Source of the DNA: Cordia subcordata
Lineage: Eukaryota > Streptophyta > Magnoliopsida > Boraginales > Cordiaceae
Direction of reading: 5' to 3'
Length of the DNA stretch: 64,000 nucleotides
Assembly (NCBI GenBank): GCA_028554755.1
Contig: JAPTOF010000014.1
Span: forward strand, 5,890,001 to 5,954,000
Part shown: one piece after another, positions 1 to 10,874 of the stretch
Numbering within the stretch: the stretch's first letter is position 1
Layout of the letters: every line of letters begins with the position of its first letter
Made by a program: the position numbers and the translations under genes
Notes under the pieces: model-generated
The model's database searches: none
Told to the model about the DNA's origin: nothing
What the model saw: the letters and a program-made list of their open reading frames with translations, nothing else

Positions 1-110
1 TGATAATAAATCCTGGAATGGATTATTGGGTTGTTGCTAATTAGGTAATAAAATATCTACAAAAGACCAAAAATTATACGCTTGTTTGCTATAAGGTTGA
101 TTATCTAAAG

Positions 111-529
111 TTGGTTGGATATTCTACCTTTGACTATGTTGGACGCTCAGATGATTGAAAATCTACTTTTGGGTATATTTTTGTGTTAGCTAGAGGGGCT
201 GTGTCTTGGAAGAGTGCAAAAAAACAGCTTAATGCCACTTCAGCTATGCAAATTTGTGGCTTGTTATGATGCCTCATCTCCTACTATATGTTTTAAGAAT
301 ATGATATCTAGTTTTGAGAATTATAAATTCAGTTACTAGATCTATTAAGATCTGTTGTGATAATAAAGTTGTTGTTCTATTCTCAAAGAATAATGAGAAA
401 ATTGAAGCTTGAAAGCATATAGATATCAAGTTCTTGGTAGTCAAAGACTTTGTGAAAAATGATGGCATTTATATAGAACGAATTGCTAGTGATGACGTAT
501 TAATTGACTCTTTGTCCAAGGGTATTTGA
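111..529 (+). pseudogene. Copia RNase H relic (3' end of pol)
   Basis: Reading the + strand with stops ignored gives the end of a Copia RNase H domain: a GYS..FDYVG..D block, then a GAVSWKS block near 195-225, an altered SAMQ region, and a terminal block ending in DSLSKGI before TGA at 527-529. In intact elements this domain removes the RNA strand during reverse transcription. Here there is an in-frame TGA just after the first block and several frame changes, so no product is expected. The upstream pol lies outside the window or has decayed. The retrotransposon LTR that follows at 1333 supports the assignment. The Copia superfamily is clear; the clade is not. Confidence 0.75.
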
Positions 530-1332
530 CTTGTGATTTTTGTGAAACAAGTTAGAAATATGAGTATTTTACAATCTTTTGATGTTATTGTCAAGTGGAA
601 TCTTTATATCATCATGTACTGTTGGATGTTCTCATTTTTTTTTTATGTTTTGTTTCGCACATTAGTGCATTCGTACAATAGCATGTTGTTTTATGGTTTA
701 CAACATAATTGTATATTGTGATTACTCATATTCATGTTTTGTTGAGGATTTTATGTTTGGTGTCCATTGAGATAAGATCCTCTATTGAGTTTAATATCTC
801 CTTAAGGACACATTTTGGTTGAAGATATGTATTCTTACCTCTGGCATGTTGATCGCCATTTTGTGAGGTTAAGAATAATCTATCCTCTGGCCTATTGAAT
901 GCCGTTTTATGAGGATATGTTTCCTTTCCTCTAGCATATTGAACACTATTTTGTGAGGGTAAGAGTAATAGATTTCTCTTGCTTTAAATGCCAATATTAG
1001 AGAAATTATGTAGAGGACTCACAAAGAAATAGCACATTTTAATCACATATTGGTATTAGATTCTTGCTATGTTGCCATATGTTTGGTTTAGGATGATAAA
1101 GTTGGATAACATTTGTGACCATGGAAAGTCTTGTGTCAATATGGAACACTATGACTGCCATGATTCAGTGTTTGACAATCTTGTTGGTTCGAATATGCGC
1201 TTAAGGTGTAATCTTGTGAATCAGAATATTTTAAAATTGTAGCCACGTTCTGTTTCCTATTTAGCCAATAAATATTTTTCTTAAAATTTTTTGAAAATAA
1301 ATAAAACAATTAAAGTTGCGCAAGTGGGAGAC
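530..1332 (+). other. Copia 3' untranslated region and polypurine tract
   Basis: No convincing ORF is present between the RNase H stop and the LTR. The stretch contains a degenerate internal repeat around a 'cctctggc' motif (about 838-960) and ends in a purine-rich run, AAGTGGGAGAC (1322-1332), directly before the TGTTGG that starts the LTR. That is the expected place and composition for the polypurine tract priming plus-strand DNA synthesis. Confidence 0.55.
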
Positions 1333-1774
1333 TGTTGGAAAATTTCTCTTTAAAGTGAGCTACAGTTAATTATTATTCGTTTTATGAAATAAGCTGAATA
1401 TCTGATTTACAAGTTGGGCTTTGTGATCATATTGGTTTTAGCTCACCTCATAAATCCATACGGTTCTTTTGTGCGTAGGCCCATATATTCTGATAAATCC
1501 TTTTATAGGTAGGACTGTCATAATTTATTATAAATAAAGCTAGGTCCCCTCTCCTAATTTTAACCCAACAGTTGTTCCCATAAGCAACTATTAATATTGA
1601 GTAGAGCAGGGAAAGAAAGTTCTAAGCCTAGACTGAGTGATAGTTATTTCTTTAATAATAATTTTTTAACAATAATGACTCAAACAAGTACGTGCTTCTG
1701 CTATCAATTATGTCTTTGAATTTTATATTGTAAATTCACGTATACGATCCTATATTGCGCTTACATCCTAAACA
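1333..1774 (+). repeat. 3' LTR of the leading Copia relic
   Basis: The segment starts TGTTGG right after a polypurine tract and can be closed at ...CTAAACA, giving the usual TG...CA ends. A TATAAATA box lies at 1529-1536, as expected for an LTR promoter. The matching 5' LTR is outside the window, so the right edge is inferred only from the terminal bases. No target site duplication can be tested. Confidence 0.5.
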
Positions 1775-2410
1775 TTCATGTGTGGGTAAAAATATATCAG
1801 ACATCAATTTTAATTTTTTTTAGAAATTTCTCCCACTTTCAACCTTTTTTAGGATTTGAATGTTGTCAATGATCTTGATCATATCATTCAAATTTTAATG
1901 GCTGTGATGATCCTCTTATATCAATAAGAGAGAATTGTTGATATGAGAGGATTCTAATCTGTATGATCGGGAATAATGCTTGCATTACTTGATGGATGGG
2001 TTGAACTTGGATGATCGTGTGACTCAGAATAGTGCCTACACTAGGAATGGGTCACCACAGTCCGAAATAGAAGCAGCTTTTGGTGGTTGCTTGTGGGAAT
2101 AAATCACTACGTGTACAGATGTGCACGATAAATAAGTTAGATGGGTCACACGTAGACATACGCAGAAAGGACTAGGCCAAAAGCCCAACTATAATGCCAT
2201 ATTAAAAATCACAGAAATTTAATCACAAAAATTAATTGGTCAACACATATGAAGAGTAACACCTTATATAGTGGACTTAAGTATTGAGATATTTTCATGT
2301 AAAACAATTATACAATTGTAACAAATTAAATAGAATATAAAATAAAGTATTATTGGAAGAAGATTTTAATCCCAAATGCTTCCCCTACCACAAAAGGTTA
2401 TTATATATTT
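1775..2410. other. Intergenic stretch, no gene seen
   Basis: AT-rich DNA without a supported ORF, RNA gene or clear terminal repeat. It may hold older unrecognised repeat DNA. Confidence 0.4.
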
Positions 2411-2586
2411 TTATCCAGACCACGAAAATAACGTCATTTTTGCGTACGAAATGTAGTAGGTAGTTCAAAGTCACAGAAGTAGGTCAAATAAATTTGTCGC
2501 GTGATGGCTGGAAAGAATGAAAATCATCCAATACTTGGTAAAGTGGGGTTAGGTGCAAGCTTGCTCCTTGTAACAATCCAAATTAA

Positions 2587-2807
2587 GGGTTTGTTTGGAT
2601 TTTTTTTTGAGAAAAAGTATTTTTTTTTTGAAAAGTTATATTAAATTTGTAGTAATTATTCGATTTAGCTTTAAAAAAAGTTAAAACTGTGAAAAAATTT
2701 AAATACACCTATTTTTAGAAGTCAAAATTTTTAGCTTTTAAAAAAAATTATTTTTTAAAAGCTATTAGAAAAAAATGCTTTTGAAAAAAGCCAATCCAAA
2801 TGGGTCC
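2587..2807. mobile_element. Tourist-like MITE
   Basis: The element begins GGGTTTGTTTGGATT and ends with the near-complement AGCCAATCCAAATGGGTCC, with an AT-rich hairpin-like interior. It is flanked by TAA on both sides (2584-2586 and 2808-2810), matching the 3-bp TAA/TTA target duplication of PIF/Harbinger-derived Tourist MITEs. It sits in the upstream region of MSL copy A and is absent from the equivalent place in copy C. Confidence 0.75.
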
Positions 2808-2810
2808 TAA

Positions 2811-3036
2811 ATTTATTTCATGTTTAAATTAGCTTTTTTGTTAAAAAAAATATTTTTTTGAGAAAAATATATTTTTTATAATAATTATTTGACTTGATTT
2901 TCAAAAAAAGTAATACTCTAAAAAAAAGCTAAAATATGAGTCTTTTCAAAAGTTAAAATTTTTAACTTTTTAAAAAAATATTTTTTTTAAAGTTACTAAA
3001 ATGACACTTTTAAACAAAAACTAGGCAAACGAGCCC
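2811..3036. mobile_element. Degenerate second Tourist-like MITE
   Basis: Its right end reads GGCAAACGAGCCC followed by TTA, and its interior repeats the A/T-run pattern of the neighbouring MITE. The left terminus is eroded or was disrupted by the adjacent insertion. It is the same family as 2587-2807 and 5706-5912. Confidence 0.5.
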
Positions 3037-3583
3037 TTAGACCTTGAGGAGGCTGCGGGTTTTTGGGTGCTGATAAATAATACAAGACTAGTTGTTCTAT
3101 TCCTATTCCTTGCGTCAAGACTTCAATTACATGCCATTATTTTTCCATCTCAAGCAGTTGTTTCATTCACCAACTTGTGTATTCAATTTCCATATCTTGC
3201 TGATCCATCTCTTTCTCTTCTCTTCTCTCTCTGTCTTACTCCCTCCTCTCTCTCCAAGCCCACATTTGTTGATGTTTCTGTCCATTATGCAAAGATTTTC
3301 AAGAGCCTAAAAAATCTATCTGCATTCTTTGTCAGTCATCATCAAACGCCATATATTGTTATGGTCTCAAAGAGGCTGTCATTATAAGAATTTCAATTCC
3401 GGGAATATATTGTACCATCCCATATTCCCATTCATAGAAGCAAAAGTTTACGTCACTTTCTATAGAGGATATGTTTCAGATTACATACAACACTTAAATC
3501 TGAATTCGCGAAACATTTCTTGAATTTTTATGTTGATCATCCTAAAGTTGCCTAAAATTGTTGGCAGAGATAGATAAGTTTCC

Positions 3584-3953
3584 ATGGAAGGCGAAGGCGG
3601 CCCGAAATAGATCAATGCAGATTCCCATGAAGTTGTTGTTGTGATTCCGGGAACAGAGGAAACTTCAAGAACAATCAAAAGAAGTGAAGTTTCTGAATCT
3701 GTTTCACACTCTAATTCCACTGGAAATGCCAGACAAAAGCCTCTAAGTATTCAGGTTAAAAAGCAAGAGAGTAGCACATCTGCTATGCAGATGATCAGCT
3801 TATCTTCTCCAGGGATTAACAATTCAAGTCCAGGCCAGAACCTGCCTCCTAAACTGCCAACGAAAACTTCTTTCCGATCCGGCGAAGAGAGTAGCACATC
3901 TGCTATACAGATGAGTCATTCCCATGTTCCTGAAAATGAAATTTTTCATTAAT
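3584..3953 (+). pseudogene. MSL-type mechanosensitive channel, copy A (N-terminal fragment)
   Basis: Mechanosensitive MscS-like proteins are membrane channels that open under tension. This copy keeps only the cytosolic N-terminal region. The ATG at 3584 starts MEGEGGPK and is followed at once by TAG (3608-3610); the frame then stays open through NADSHEVVVVIPGTEETS, a serine-rich stretch and NLPPKLPTKTSF up to the stop near 3951. The DSHEVVV block is typical of plant MSL N-termini. The sequence matches the start of copy C and, less completely, copy B. Homology ends near 3915 where AT-rich DNA begins, so all membrane segments are missing. A 28-bp stretch (3766-3793) recurs at 3886-3913. The early stop and truncation make it a pseudogene. 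Confidence 0.7.
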
Positions 3954-4510
3954 AGACTATAAATATTTTTTTAAAAATTAACATTTGTTGTTTTATTAAA
4001 AAAAAAAAAGTTAAAAATATAAATTAAAATTAAAATTTTAAAAAATAAAATAATTATATACAGATAAAAAAGATAATAAAAATAGAAATAGAAAATAAAA
4101 TTTAAAATAAAATGTAATCATAAAAATTAAATAAATAGAAAAATAAAAATAAAAATAAAATTGGGAAATAAAAATAAAAATAGAAATAGAAATAGAAATA
4201 GAAATAGAAAATAGAAAATATTAAATAAAAATTAGAAAAAATAAAATACAAAATAGAAAACAAAAATCAAATAATAGAAAATAAAAATAAGAAAGAAAAT
4301 AGAAAATAAAAATAAAAATAAAGATAAAAATTTTAAAATAAAATATAATAAATAAAAAATAGATCTATATATTCATTTCTACCATCATTCCTAGAGTATA
4401 CAAAACATAATATATTCATTCCCAATTCTATTCCATTCCCAAACTCATTCCACTCCTATCAAATTCATTCTTTTATACCAATCACCACCTAAGTTTATAC
4501 CAAACAAAAC
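3915..4510. repeat. A-rich low-complexity block with MITE-like edges
   Basis: From about 3955 to 4360 the + strand is nearly all AAATA/AAAATA/GAAATA-type repeats. It is bounded by 'cattcc'-rich edges (about 3919 and 4375-4470). A similar arrangement of cattcc/gaatg edges around an A/T-only core is seen at 21711-22690. It cuts off MSL copy A. I cannot define exact termini. Confidence 0.5.
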
Positions 4511-4741
4511 ATTAGTAGCATCCTTGTCTTGTTTAAATCTTTAATTCCCGTTATTTGGATGTTTTGGTTGGGATGCAATAGTTGAGGCTTATTGTTCGAG
4601 TACCTGTAATTACATTCGCCACACTGCTGAGATAATAATTCTAGAAAAAATAGAAATGAAAACTAACATCAACAAGTCAAAAGATAGTAGCACGTAGCGC
4701 GGGTTTAACAAAAAAAAAAGAATTCTATTCTAGCAATTTTG

Positions 4742-4764
4742 CCCGTGCTATGCACGGGTTCTAG
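4742..4764 (+). mobile_element. Helitron-like 3' terminus
   Basis: CCCGTGC and GCACGGG form a perfect 7-bp stem around a 3-base loop (4742-4758), followed by TT and CTAG (4761-4764), then T. A GC-rich hairpin just before CTAG-T is the hallmark of plant Helitron 3' ends. The matching 5' TC end was not found, so only the terminus is annotated. Confidence 0.45.
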
Positions 4765-4947
4765 TTTTCTTATTATTAATTCCAATTCCTAATATACTTT
4801 ATTTTTAAGTAATATTCAAAGGTTACTTGATAAAATATCATTTTATAAACTAATAATAAAGAATTATTGATAATATTTATTATTTGAATCTTATTAACAA
4901 ACCTTAAATAGAAAAAAAGATAAGAACTTGCTTCAGAATTTGAAGAG

Positions 4948-5132
4948 TATATCTCCAAATCAATGATTTTTCTTTTCCAGATTAATTCCAATTTAGATTT
5001 GACAATAATCTATACCCTAGATCTTTTAACATGAAGCTGTATATCTCCAAATCAATAATTTTTCTTTTTCCAGATTAATTCCAATTTAGATTTGACAATA
5101 ATCTATATCCTAGATCTTTTGACATGAAGCTG
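4948..5132 (+). repeat. Tandem duplication, 92-bp unit x2
   Basis: The unit starting 'tatatctccaaatcaat' at 4948 is repeated from 5040 with a handful of substitutions and one extra T. Both copies end in 'catgaagctg'. No coding content. Confidence 0.85.
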
Positions 5133-5446
5133 TCTCTTTTGGTATGTCAATTACATATATGTAGTTCAATCCTTCCATAGTTTTTCTTCGTTACTATAAC
5201 GTTCATATTCATGAATGATATATAGGTATGTAGAGTTTGCCCTGAAATTGAAATCAATATCATGTATGTAATATATTTAATTCTAATTCATGTGACCAAA
5301 TATATTTTATCTCATACATTTTTGAGAACTTTTTAATATGCATGTAAAAGTAAGAGTGTATTGTTCTGTTATTTTTTTTTTTTAAACATCAATAACATAT
5401 ATGTAGTTTTTATCAGTGGCGAATGGATTTTGTTTTGTGTGTGTTT

Positions 5447-5505
5447 GGGGGGTTGGGGGGGTGGGTGAGGGGGCGTGGGGCCGAGAAGGGCGTGGCGAGG
5501 GAGTA
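5447..5505 (+). other. G-rich patch, potential G-quadruplex
   Basis: Six or more runs of three to seven G separated by short loops occur in an otherwise AT-rich region. The pattern fits the G3+N1-7 rule for quadruplex formation. It may be the edge of an unrecognised repeat, since C-rich sequence follows at 5515-5525. Confidence 0.5.
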
Positions 5506-5705
5506 GGGGCTGTTGCTCCCCCAGCTCCAAAATAAAAAATTATACATTAGTTTATATTTTACGAAATTTTCATCTTCATTTGGTGAGTTGCCCCACTAGT
5601 TACCTGATGTGCCGCCCCCTAGTTTATATTACCAATATAATGAAAAACCTCATTAAATTTAATCCGTTGTTTAAAATCTCAAAATGGTGTCAGTTATTTA
5701 ATTTA

Positions 5706-5912
5706 GGGCCTGTTTGGATTGGCTTTTTTTCCTAAAATTTTAAACTAAATTTGCAATAACTATTTGATTTGGCTTCCAAAAAAGCTGAAATTCTGAAAAA
5801 AGCTCAAATACAGGTTTTTTTAGAAGCCAAAATTTTTAGCTTCTCAAAAAAAGTTATTTTTCAAAAACTGTTAAAAAAAGCGCTTTTGAAAAAAGCCAAT
5901 CTAAACGAGCCC
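5706..5912. mobile_element. Tourist-like MITE, well preserved
   Basis: The termini are GGGCCTGTTTGGATTGGC and the near-perfect inverted copy GCCAATCTAAACGAGCCC. TTA flanks both ends (5703-5705 and 5913-5915). At 207 bp with an internal inverted-repeat structure and no ORF, it fits a non-autonomous PIF/Harbinger (Tourist) element. Confidence 0.85.
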
Positions 5913-6770
5913 TTATTTTAGATGATTTTCAATAAAAATCTAATAAAATTTAATTAATAATACTTAAGCTATGACATATTTATTAATTTTTTCTCTTGGT
6001 GATAATATATTTAAAGAAAGAGATAATTAATAACTTAAACATTAATTCTTTATGATTTTTTATGTTGTATAAGAGAAGGTGTCGAGTATATATAATTATG
6101 CAATATGTAGAATGTTTGTCGTCAATAGATGAGGAATAACTATCTCTACATGTACTGAAATGAGTATAGCAAATAAAAATAATAATAATTTGCTTAGTCA
6201 ATCATCCGTATATTTTATAATATAATGGAATAGTCAAATATATATACATGTGTTTATCTCTCTCTCTCTCTATATGATAGTATATTTGTTTTATTTTCTA
6301 CATGGAATGCTTACTTAAAAAATCTCATCGATTATTTAAATAATTTTTTGAAAAAAACTTCACTCCTCTATCCCAATCCCTGGCTCCACTACTGGCTTTT
6401 GTATAGACTATTTTTTAATCACCAATCTAGTGGTATATTCTTAAATAAATATCATTACGTAGTATATTCCTCTATATTAGAGTCAATATTATGTATGTAC
6501 AATTTGATACTAAGCAACTCGAGTAAATGTATTATGGTCTTTAATTAAATTCAATATAACATACGTCGTATTTGATACTTTAAAGCTGAGGTGTCAAGCT
6601 TTTATTTTTCTTGGAGAGTTGATGCATCAAATTCTGTCTCTTTCCTTTAACTTATATGTATATGGCAACATAATACTTAAATTATATATGAAAATTAAAA
6701 TGAATAAGGAAATATGACTTGCAGCTAGTTATGTTTGTTGAGAAACAATAAAGAGTTGGAGTTAACATAC
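5913..6770. other. Region downstream of MSL copy B, expected last exon absent
   Basis: AT-rich DNA with a short (TC)n run near 6258-6272. The last MSL exon would be expected here on the - strand, encoding the rest of the MscS beta and C-terminal domains, but no translation matches. No other gene seen. Confidence 0.5.
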
Positions 6771-9068
6771 GCTTTTATCTTGGCCTTCAGCTGCTGTGCT
6801 CTCCATTTCCACTGCATCATCCACAGCCATCTTCGGTCGGCCTCTGTTGATGATTCGTTGGGCGGCTAAAGCCGAGTTGGGGTAGTGTATCTTCTCATTG
6901 TTCTTATTTTTGAAAGTCGTTGTCATAAGTTTCATGTCATGAACAATTAGCAACTGTGATCACCATAAATTAAAACATTAATGAGAATAAAAATTCTTGA
7001 GCTACCACTTGATCTAAAAGCTTTAGCTTCTATAAAGTATTTGGTCAGATTTATTTATTGTATCAACACGTCCCTCACGTGCAGCATGATTTATTTAGAA
7101 CTTACACATAACAAATTTAAAAGCTTAAGCTTTTATAGAAGATTTACTTAGATTTATATATTGTATTTAATAAAAACACAAAACTGATTCATCAGGTGTT
7201 ATTGGTTCTAGGCCAAGTAATTACCTCATCCTTTTCAAAGAGACATTCGTCACCAACATCGAAGGGGTGTGCCACGAAAGTGAATACGGTGCCTTCAAAC
7301 AGTGTCTTCAAAGTGTTGCCGAACATAAAACTCCACAACAAAAGCTGTGATGTAATAAAGACCAACACTTCTGTAGTTGTGATTTCCATCAAAAGTAACC
7401 ACACGACGATGACAACGACGAGTACTAATACTGAAACAACCACGTTAAGCTCGTCGATTGCTGTTTTACAGCAATTCAAAGAACTTGCCAAACATCGGAG
7501 TTCGTCGTAGACATTAACCTGCGGAGAAACAATGACAAATCAACTCTCTGATCACTGCCTAAAGGCACTGGATCTGTAAATGTGAAGCACATAATGAATG
7601 TGGGACGACACTTACTGATTCTCTACATAGTTATTGATTCTATATACAAAGAGGATGTGACTAATTTTGTTTTCGTTTTACGCTTATCTGAAATCTTAAA
7701 TTTGAAAAGCATGTAATTTTATGTGCTTTTCAGATTTAAAATTTGAGAGAGGCATATGACAAAAGCAGAGAAGAAAGAGAGATCTTACCATCCAATTTTT
7801 GAAAGATGATTTCTGTCTTGTGTCTGCTCTTCCCTCAAACAGACAAATCACGTTGTCAACTTCTTCTTTTGGCATAAAAGGCTCAAGGTCTTTCTTTTCA
7901 ACATCGTACCTTATTAGTGAAATCTAAGATTAGATAAAGCTTAAAATCAAAGGTAAACACAAGTGAGCACAATACATGAGAAGTGTTCTTACCCTTCATG
8001 CTTCCCCGATGCAACTTTCTCTAATATCCTCTGCGCTTCATCCTTTGCTTCCGACTCATAGTTAGTCTCATCGACTGCACCAGAGAAACTTCTAATCGCT
8101 GCGATTAGCCCCGACATGGTCCAAGCAGAAACCTTGTCGTGCTTTATTTTGCGAAGTTTCGGCACGTCAATTCGGCCCTCTTTCAGTTTTCGGTCCTTCA
8201 CACTAGAGAAACTAAGCTGGCCATTAGCTGCAGATGTACCCCGTGAAAGTATCTTAAGTACATACTCATAACATATACATTGTCGAATATTGTCAAAGAA
8301 TGCCTTGAGATAAAATTTGGAAGCTATAAACTTCATCAAGAATGTCTTCGCCGTCCACAAAGCTGCGCCTATAAGAGTGCACGCAATGCCTCTAGTGATC
8401 TTATTTAAAGTCCTTTCAGTGTCTCGAGATCTCTCGACCCCTCGATTAATCAATAAAGCCCATGCTAGAAGAATCAAGCCCAGCCAAATGAGAATGCCTA
8501 TGCTATTTCTCAATTCATAGAGAAAATACAGCACATTCTTCAGCAAAGTGTTTTTATCAATCAACAAAGCCAGAACTTTGCTGAAACATCCAGTAACTAG
8601 ACGACCACTAAAAATCACCAAAACTAGCACACACCATTTCCATAATTCCAAACTCCAAATTTCAGCTTTGGTTAACTCATTGATGGTCAAGCTAGCAATT
8701 ACAAGACCCAATATACATAGAAACGCAATCCACTCGACCCAAATCGTTAGGTTGATTGTCTTGCCATGCTTTTTCTTACCATGCTTTCTCTCATCAACCT
8801 TAAGTCGTCGAGTCACATAAACCTCATCATCATCTTCTTCTCCTCTGCCTGAGACCATCAAGGGTGTCTTAGGTGAATTCCTGTAAGGTGAGCTGACAGG
8901 AATAACTTCGGCACTATCTTCAACCAACTTGAATGATCTTGATTTGGACCTGGAAGATGCAGAGGTTGTTAATGATCTTCGCCGAAAGGAAGAAGAGTGT
9001 GAGACAGATGCAAGAACTTCACTTCTTTTACTTGTTGAAGTTTCTTCTGCAATGATCTCTGCCAACAA
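6771..9068 (-). CDS. MSL-type mechanosensitive channel, copy B (four exons, probably truncated)
   Basis: Resembles plant MscS-like channels of the MSL4-10 group, tension-gated pores of the plasma membrane. Exons on - are 9068-7993, 7909-7789, 7518-7225 and 6953-6771, all with GT-AG introns and compatible phases. Exon 1 carries a serine-rich cytosolic N-terminus and four hydrophobic segments (including WVEWIAFLCILGLVIASL and LILLAWALLI). Exon 2 encodes an acidic soluble stretch. Exon 3 has two more membrane segments and the pore-end motif FGNTLKTLFEG..F.F..HPFDVGD. Exon 4 begins the beta domain (NNEKIHYPNS). Oddities: compared with copies A and C about 70 bp holding the ancestral ATG are deleted, the frame opens at TTG, and the first in-frame Met is about residue 70. 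A further N-terminal segment and the final exon are also missing. It could encode a shortened protein but is probably decaying. Confidence 0.7.
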
Positions 9069-9890
9069 TGTTTGACAACTTTAGGATGATCAACGTCAAA
9101 GAAGAAAAAGAAACGTTTGACAAATTCAGATTCTTGATAAATAGAAGTATTGTATGTAATCTGAAGCACGCGCTTTATAGAGAATGATGTAAACTTTTGC
9201 TTTAAAACTTGGAATGGGAAGGTACAATATACTCCCGGGAATTAAAGTTCTTACAATAACCGCCTTTCTATGACCATGACAAATACAAGTTTGGTGTGCC
9301 AAAGAAGACTTGGACGAACTAAAGATTTAATGGTCAAATAATATATCTTTTATTTTTAGTGTGACTGGTTCGGGGTTCAATTCCAGCTGGTTGCATGTAA
9401 TTGGCCTTTGGCCATCTTTGAAAAGGAAAAAGAAAGAAAGAAAAAAAAATAAAAAGACTAGGACGATGACTTTCAAAGTAAGACTTGGACAATAACTGCC
9501 AAAGAATGCATGCAGCTAGGGTTTTTAGGCTCTTGAAAATCTTTGCACATGGAAAGAAACATCTACGAATCCGGGTCGGAGAGAGAGAGAGAAGAGAAAG
9601 GGATGGTTTAGCAAGATATGGATATTGAATACCCAAGTTGTTTGATGAAACAACTTTTCCTAATGGGTAAACAATGGTAGTTAAGTCTGGAGACGACGAA
9701 TAGGACTTAGAGCAAGTAGTTTATGAGCAGCCAAAAGCAGCCAAAAGCAGGTACTCTCCATGTCTAATACTAAATTTTGATAATGCCATCGTAAGTTAAA
9801 TTTTGACCAACTTCTACAATTTTGAACTACATATTACATGTCGCATATGAAAATGTACTTTACGGACTCACCCTCGTGATATATAACTTT
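9069..9890 (-). promoter_or_regulatory. Upstream and 5' leader region of MSL copy B
   Basis: Matches the upstream regions of copies A and C, including the 'gttgatcatcctaaagttg' stretch just before the gene and a pyrimidine-rich leader (9570-9600 read on -). A tract at 9425-9460 is purine-rich on +. Similarity with copy C continues to about 9990 (compare 19075-19140), showing B and C are direct-orientation duplicates. No defined promoter element was assigned. Confidence 0.5.
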
Positions 9891-9990
9891 TCGTGGTAGG
9901 TGAATCCTCTTCTAGTGATATTTTTTTTTAGCATTCTAATAACACTAGTTTTAAAATATTACAATAAAACATTAGCTAGAAGATATGATT

Positions 9991-10225
9991 ACTAACAAAT
10001 TGTTGGTTGAAATTGTATTGGATATATAGGGCTTAGGCCCTATTTTTTGTAATAACAGAATAGGGCTCAAAGCACTAAAGGCTTACGACCTAGAAGAGGA
10101 ACGCTAGTGGCTACTATGCGCCGCAAAGTGTAGGGTTTAAGTATAATGATTCCCTGATTTAAAGGGATTTGGGGAATAAGTCAATGTGGGGCGAGAATTC
10201 CACTGTCTAAGATCGTGGAGTTTAG
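9991..10225. other. Spacer between MSL copies B and C
   Basis: No ORF, RNA gene or terminal repeat that I can support. It separates the upstream region of copy B from the truncated exon 1 of copy C. Confidence 0.35.
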
Positions 10226-10802
10226 ATGAGTACACATTGGGACATGCGCTCAAGATTGTCTATTGTTATGGATGACAGCACGCTTATAAAGGTGTCTTCC
10301 TTCTCCAGTGAGAAGATAAGCAAGATATGCTCCAACACACACATCCACTTCCCCTGTATCATACACGTATCCTACCCTTACCTTATCATATTCTTGGGGA
10401 GTACCATTTCTACTGGAAGATGAAACTATGTTGGGTGAATTCTTGTAAGGTGAGCTGATAGGAACAGTTTTGACACTATCTTCAACCAACTTGATTGTGA
10501 TATTGTTTGGGCCTGGAATATGTAGAGATTGCTATTGATCTTCACCAAAAAGATGTATCAGTTGGCGGTTTAGGAGGTAGGTTCTGGCCTGGACTTAAAC
10601 TGGTAATCCTTAGAGAAGACCTGCTAATCTGTATTGCAAATGTGCTACTCTTTTGCTTTTTTACCTCAATACTTGAAGACTTTTCTCTGACATGGCCAAT
10701 GGAATTAGAGTGTGAAATGGATTCAAAAACTTCATTTCTTTTACTTGTTCTTGAAGTCTCTTCTATTCGTAGAATCTTAACAATAACTTCATGGGAATCT
10801 GC
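10226..10802 (-). pseudogene. MSL-type channel, copy C, downstream part of exon 1
   Basis: Read on -, from the Copia-A insertion point the sequence runs ADSHEVIVKI, EETSRTSKRNEV, NLPPKPPTDTSF, then after frame changes VEDSVKTVPISSPYKNSP. This is collinear with copy A and with copy B exon 1 (VEDSAEVIPVSSPYRNSP). Homology fades near 10380-10226, before any membrane segment. Frameshifts and stops between the blocks and the Copia-A insertion make it non-functional. Its 5' part continues at 18031 on the far side of the retrotransposon. Confidence 0.7.
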
Positions 10803-10817
10803 TGTGAAGTGTGTGAA

Positions 10818-10874
10818 GTCACTTTTGGGTGACAAAGTCACTTTTGGGTGACAAAGTCACTTTTGGGTGATAAA
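10818..10874 (+). repeat. 19-bp minisatellite x3 in the Copia-A 5' LTR
   Basis: The unit GTCACTTTTGGGTGACAAA occurs at 10818, 10837 and 10856 (the last with one change). The 3' LTR has a single copy at the same place. Each unit contains the imperfect palindrome GTCAC...GTGAC. Confidence 0.9.

Larger units (their letters stand above)
2411..3583 (+). promoter_or_regulatory. Upstream and 5' leader region of MSL copy A
   Basis: This DNA matches, in inverted orientation, the regions upstream of MSL copies B (9069-9890) and C (18067-18785). Shared landmarks include the 'aaatgtagtaggtagttcaa' stretch near 2449, the 'aagtggggttaggtgcaagc' stretch near 2541, the 'gaccttgaggaggctgc' stretch near 3040, and a pyrimidine-rich leader at 3200-3260. 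It is interrupted by two MITEs (2587-2807 and 2811-3036) that the other copies lack. A shared promoter plus 5' UTR is the simplest reading; no TATA box could be assigned with confidence. Confidence 0.55.

Noticed and set aside
3067..3387. 106-codon frame upstream of MSL copy A with similar frames at 9334-9636 and 18210-18479
   Set aside because: The three frames are not conserved as protein (different reading frames and breaks); similarity is at DNA level, as expected of a 5' leader and promoter.
5475..5735. 86-codon frame starting in the G-rich patch
   Set aside because: Compositional artefact crossing into a MITE.
5913..6770. Search for the missing last exon of MSL copy B
   Set aside because: No frame on - shows the conserved C-terminal MscS blocks; the region is AT-rich non-coding DNA.
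7196..8820. Frames on + at 7196-7510, 8317-8520 and 8548-8820
   Set aside because: Antisense shadows of MSL copy B exons.
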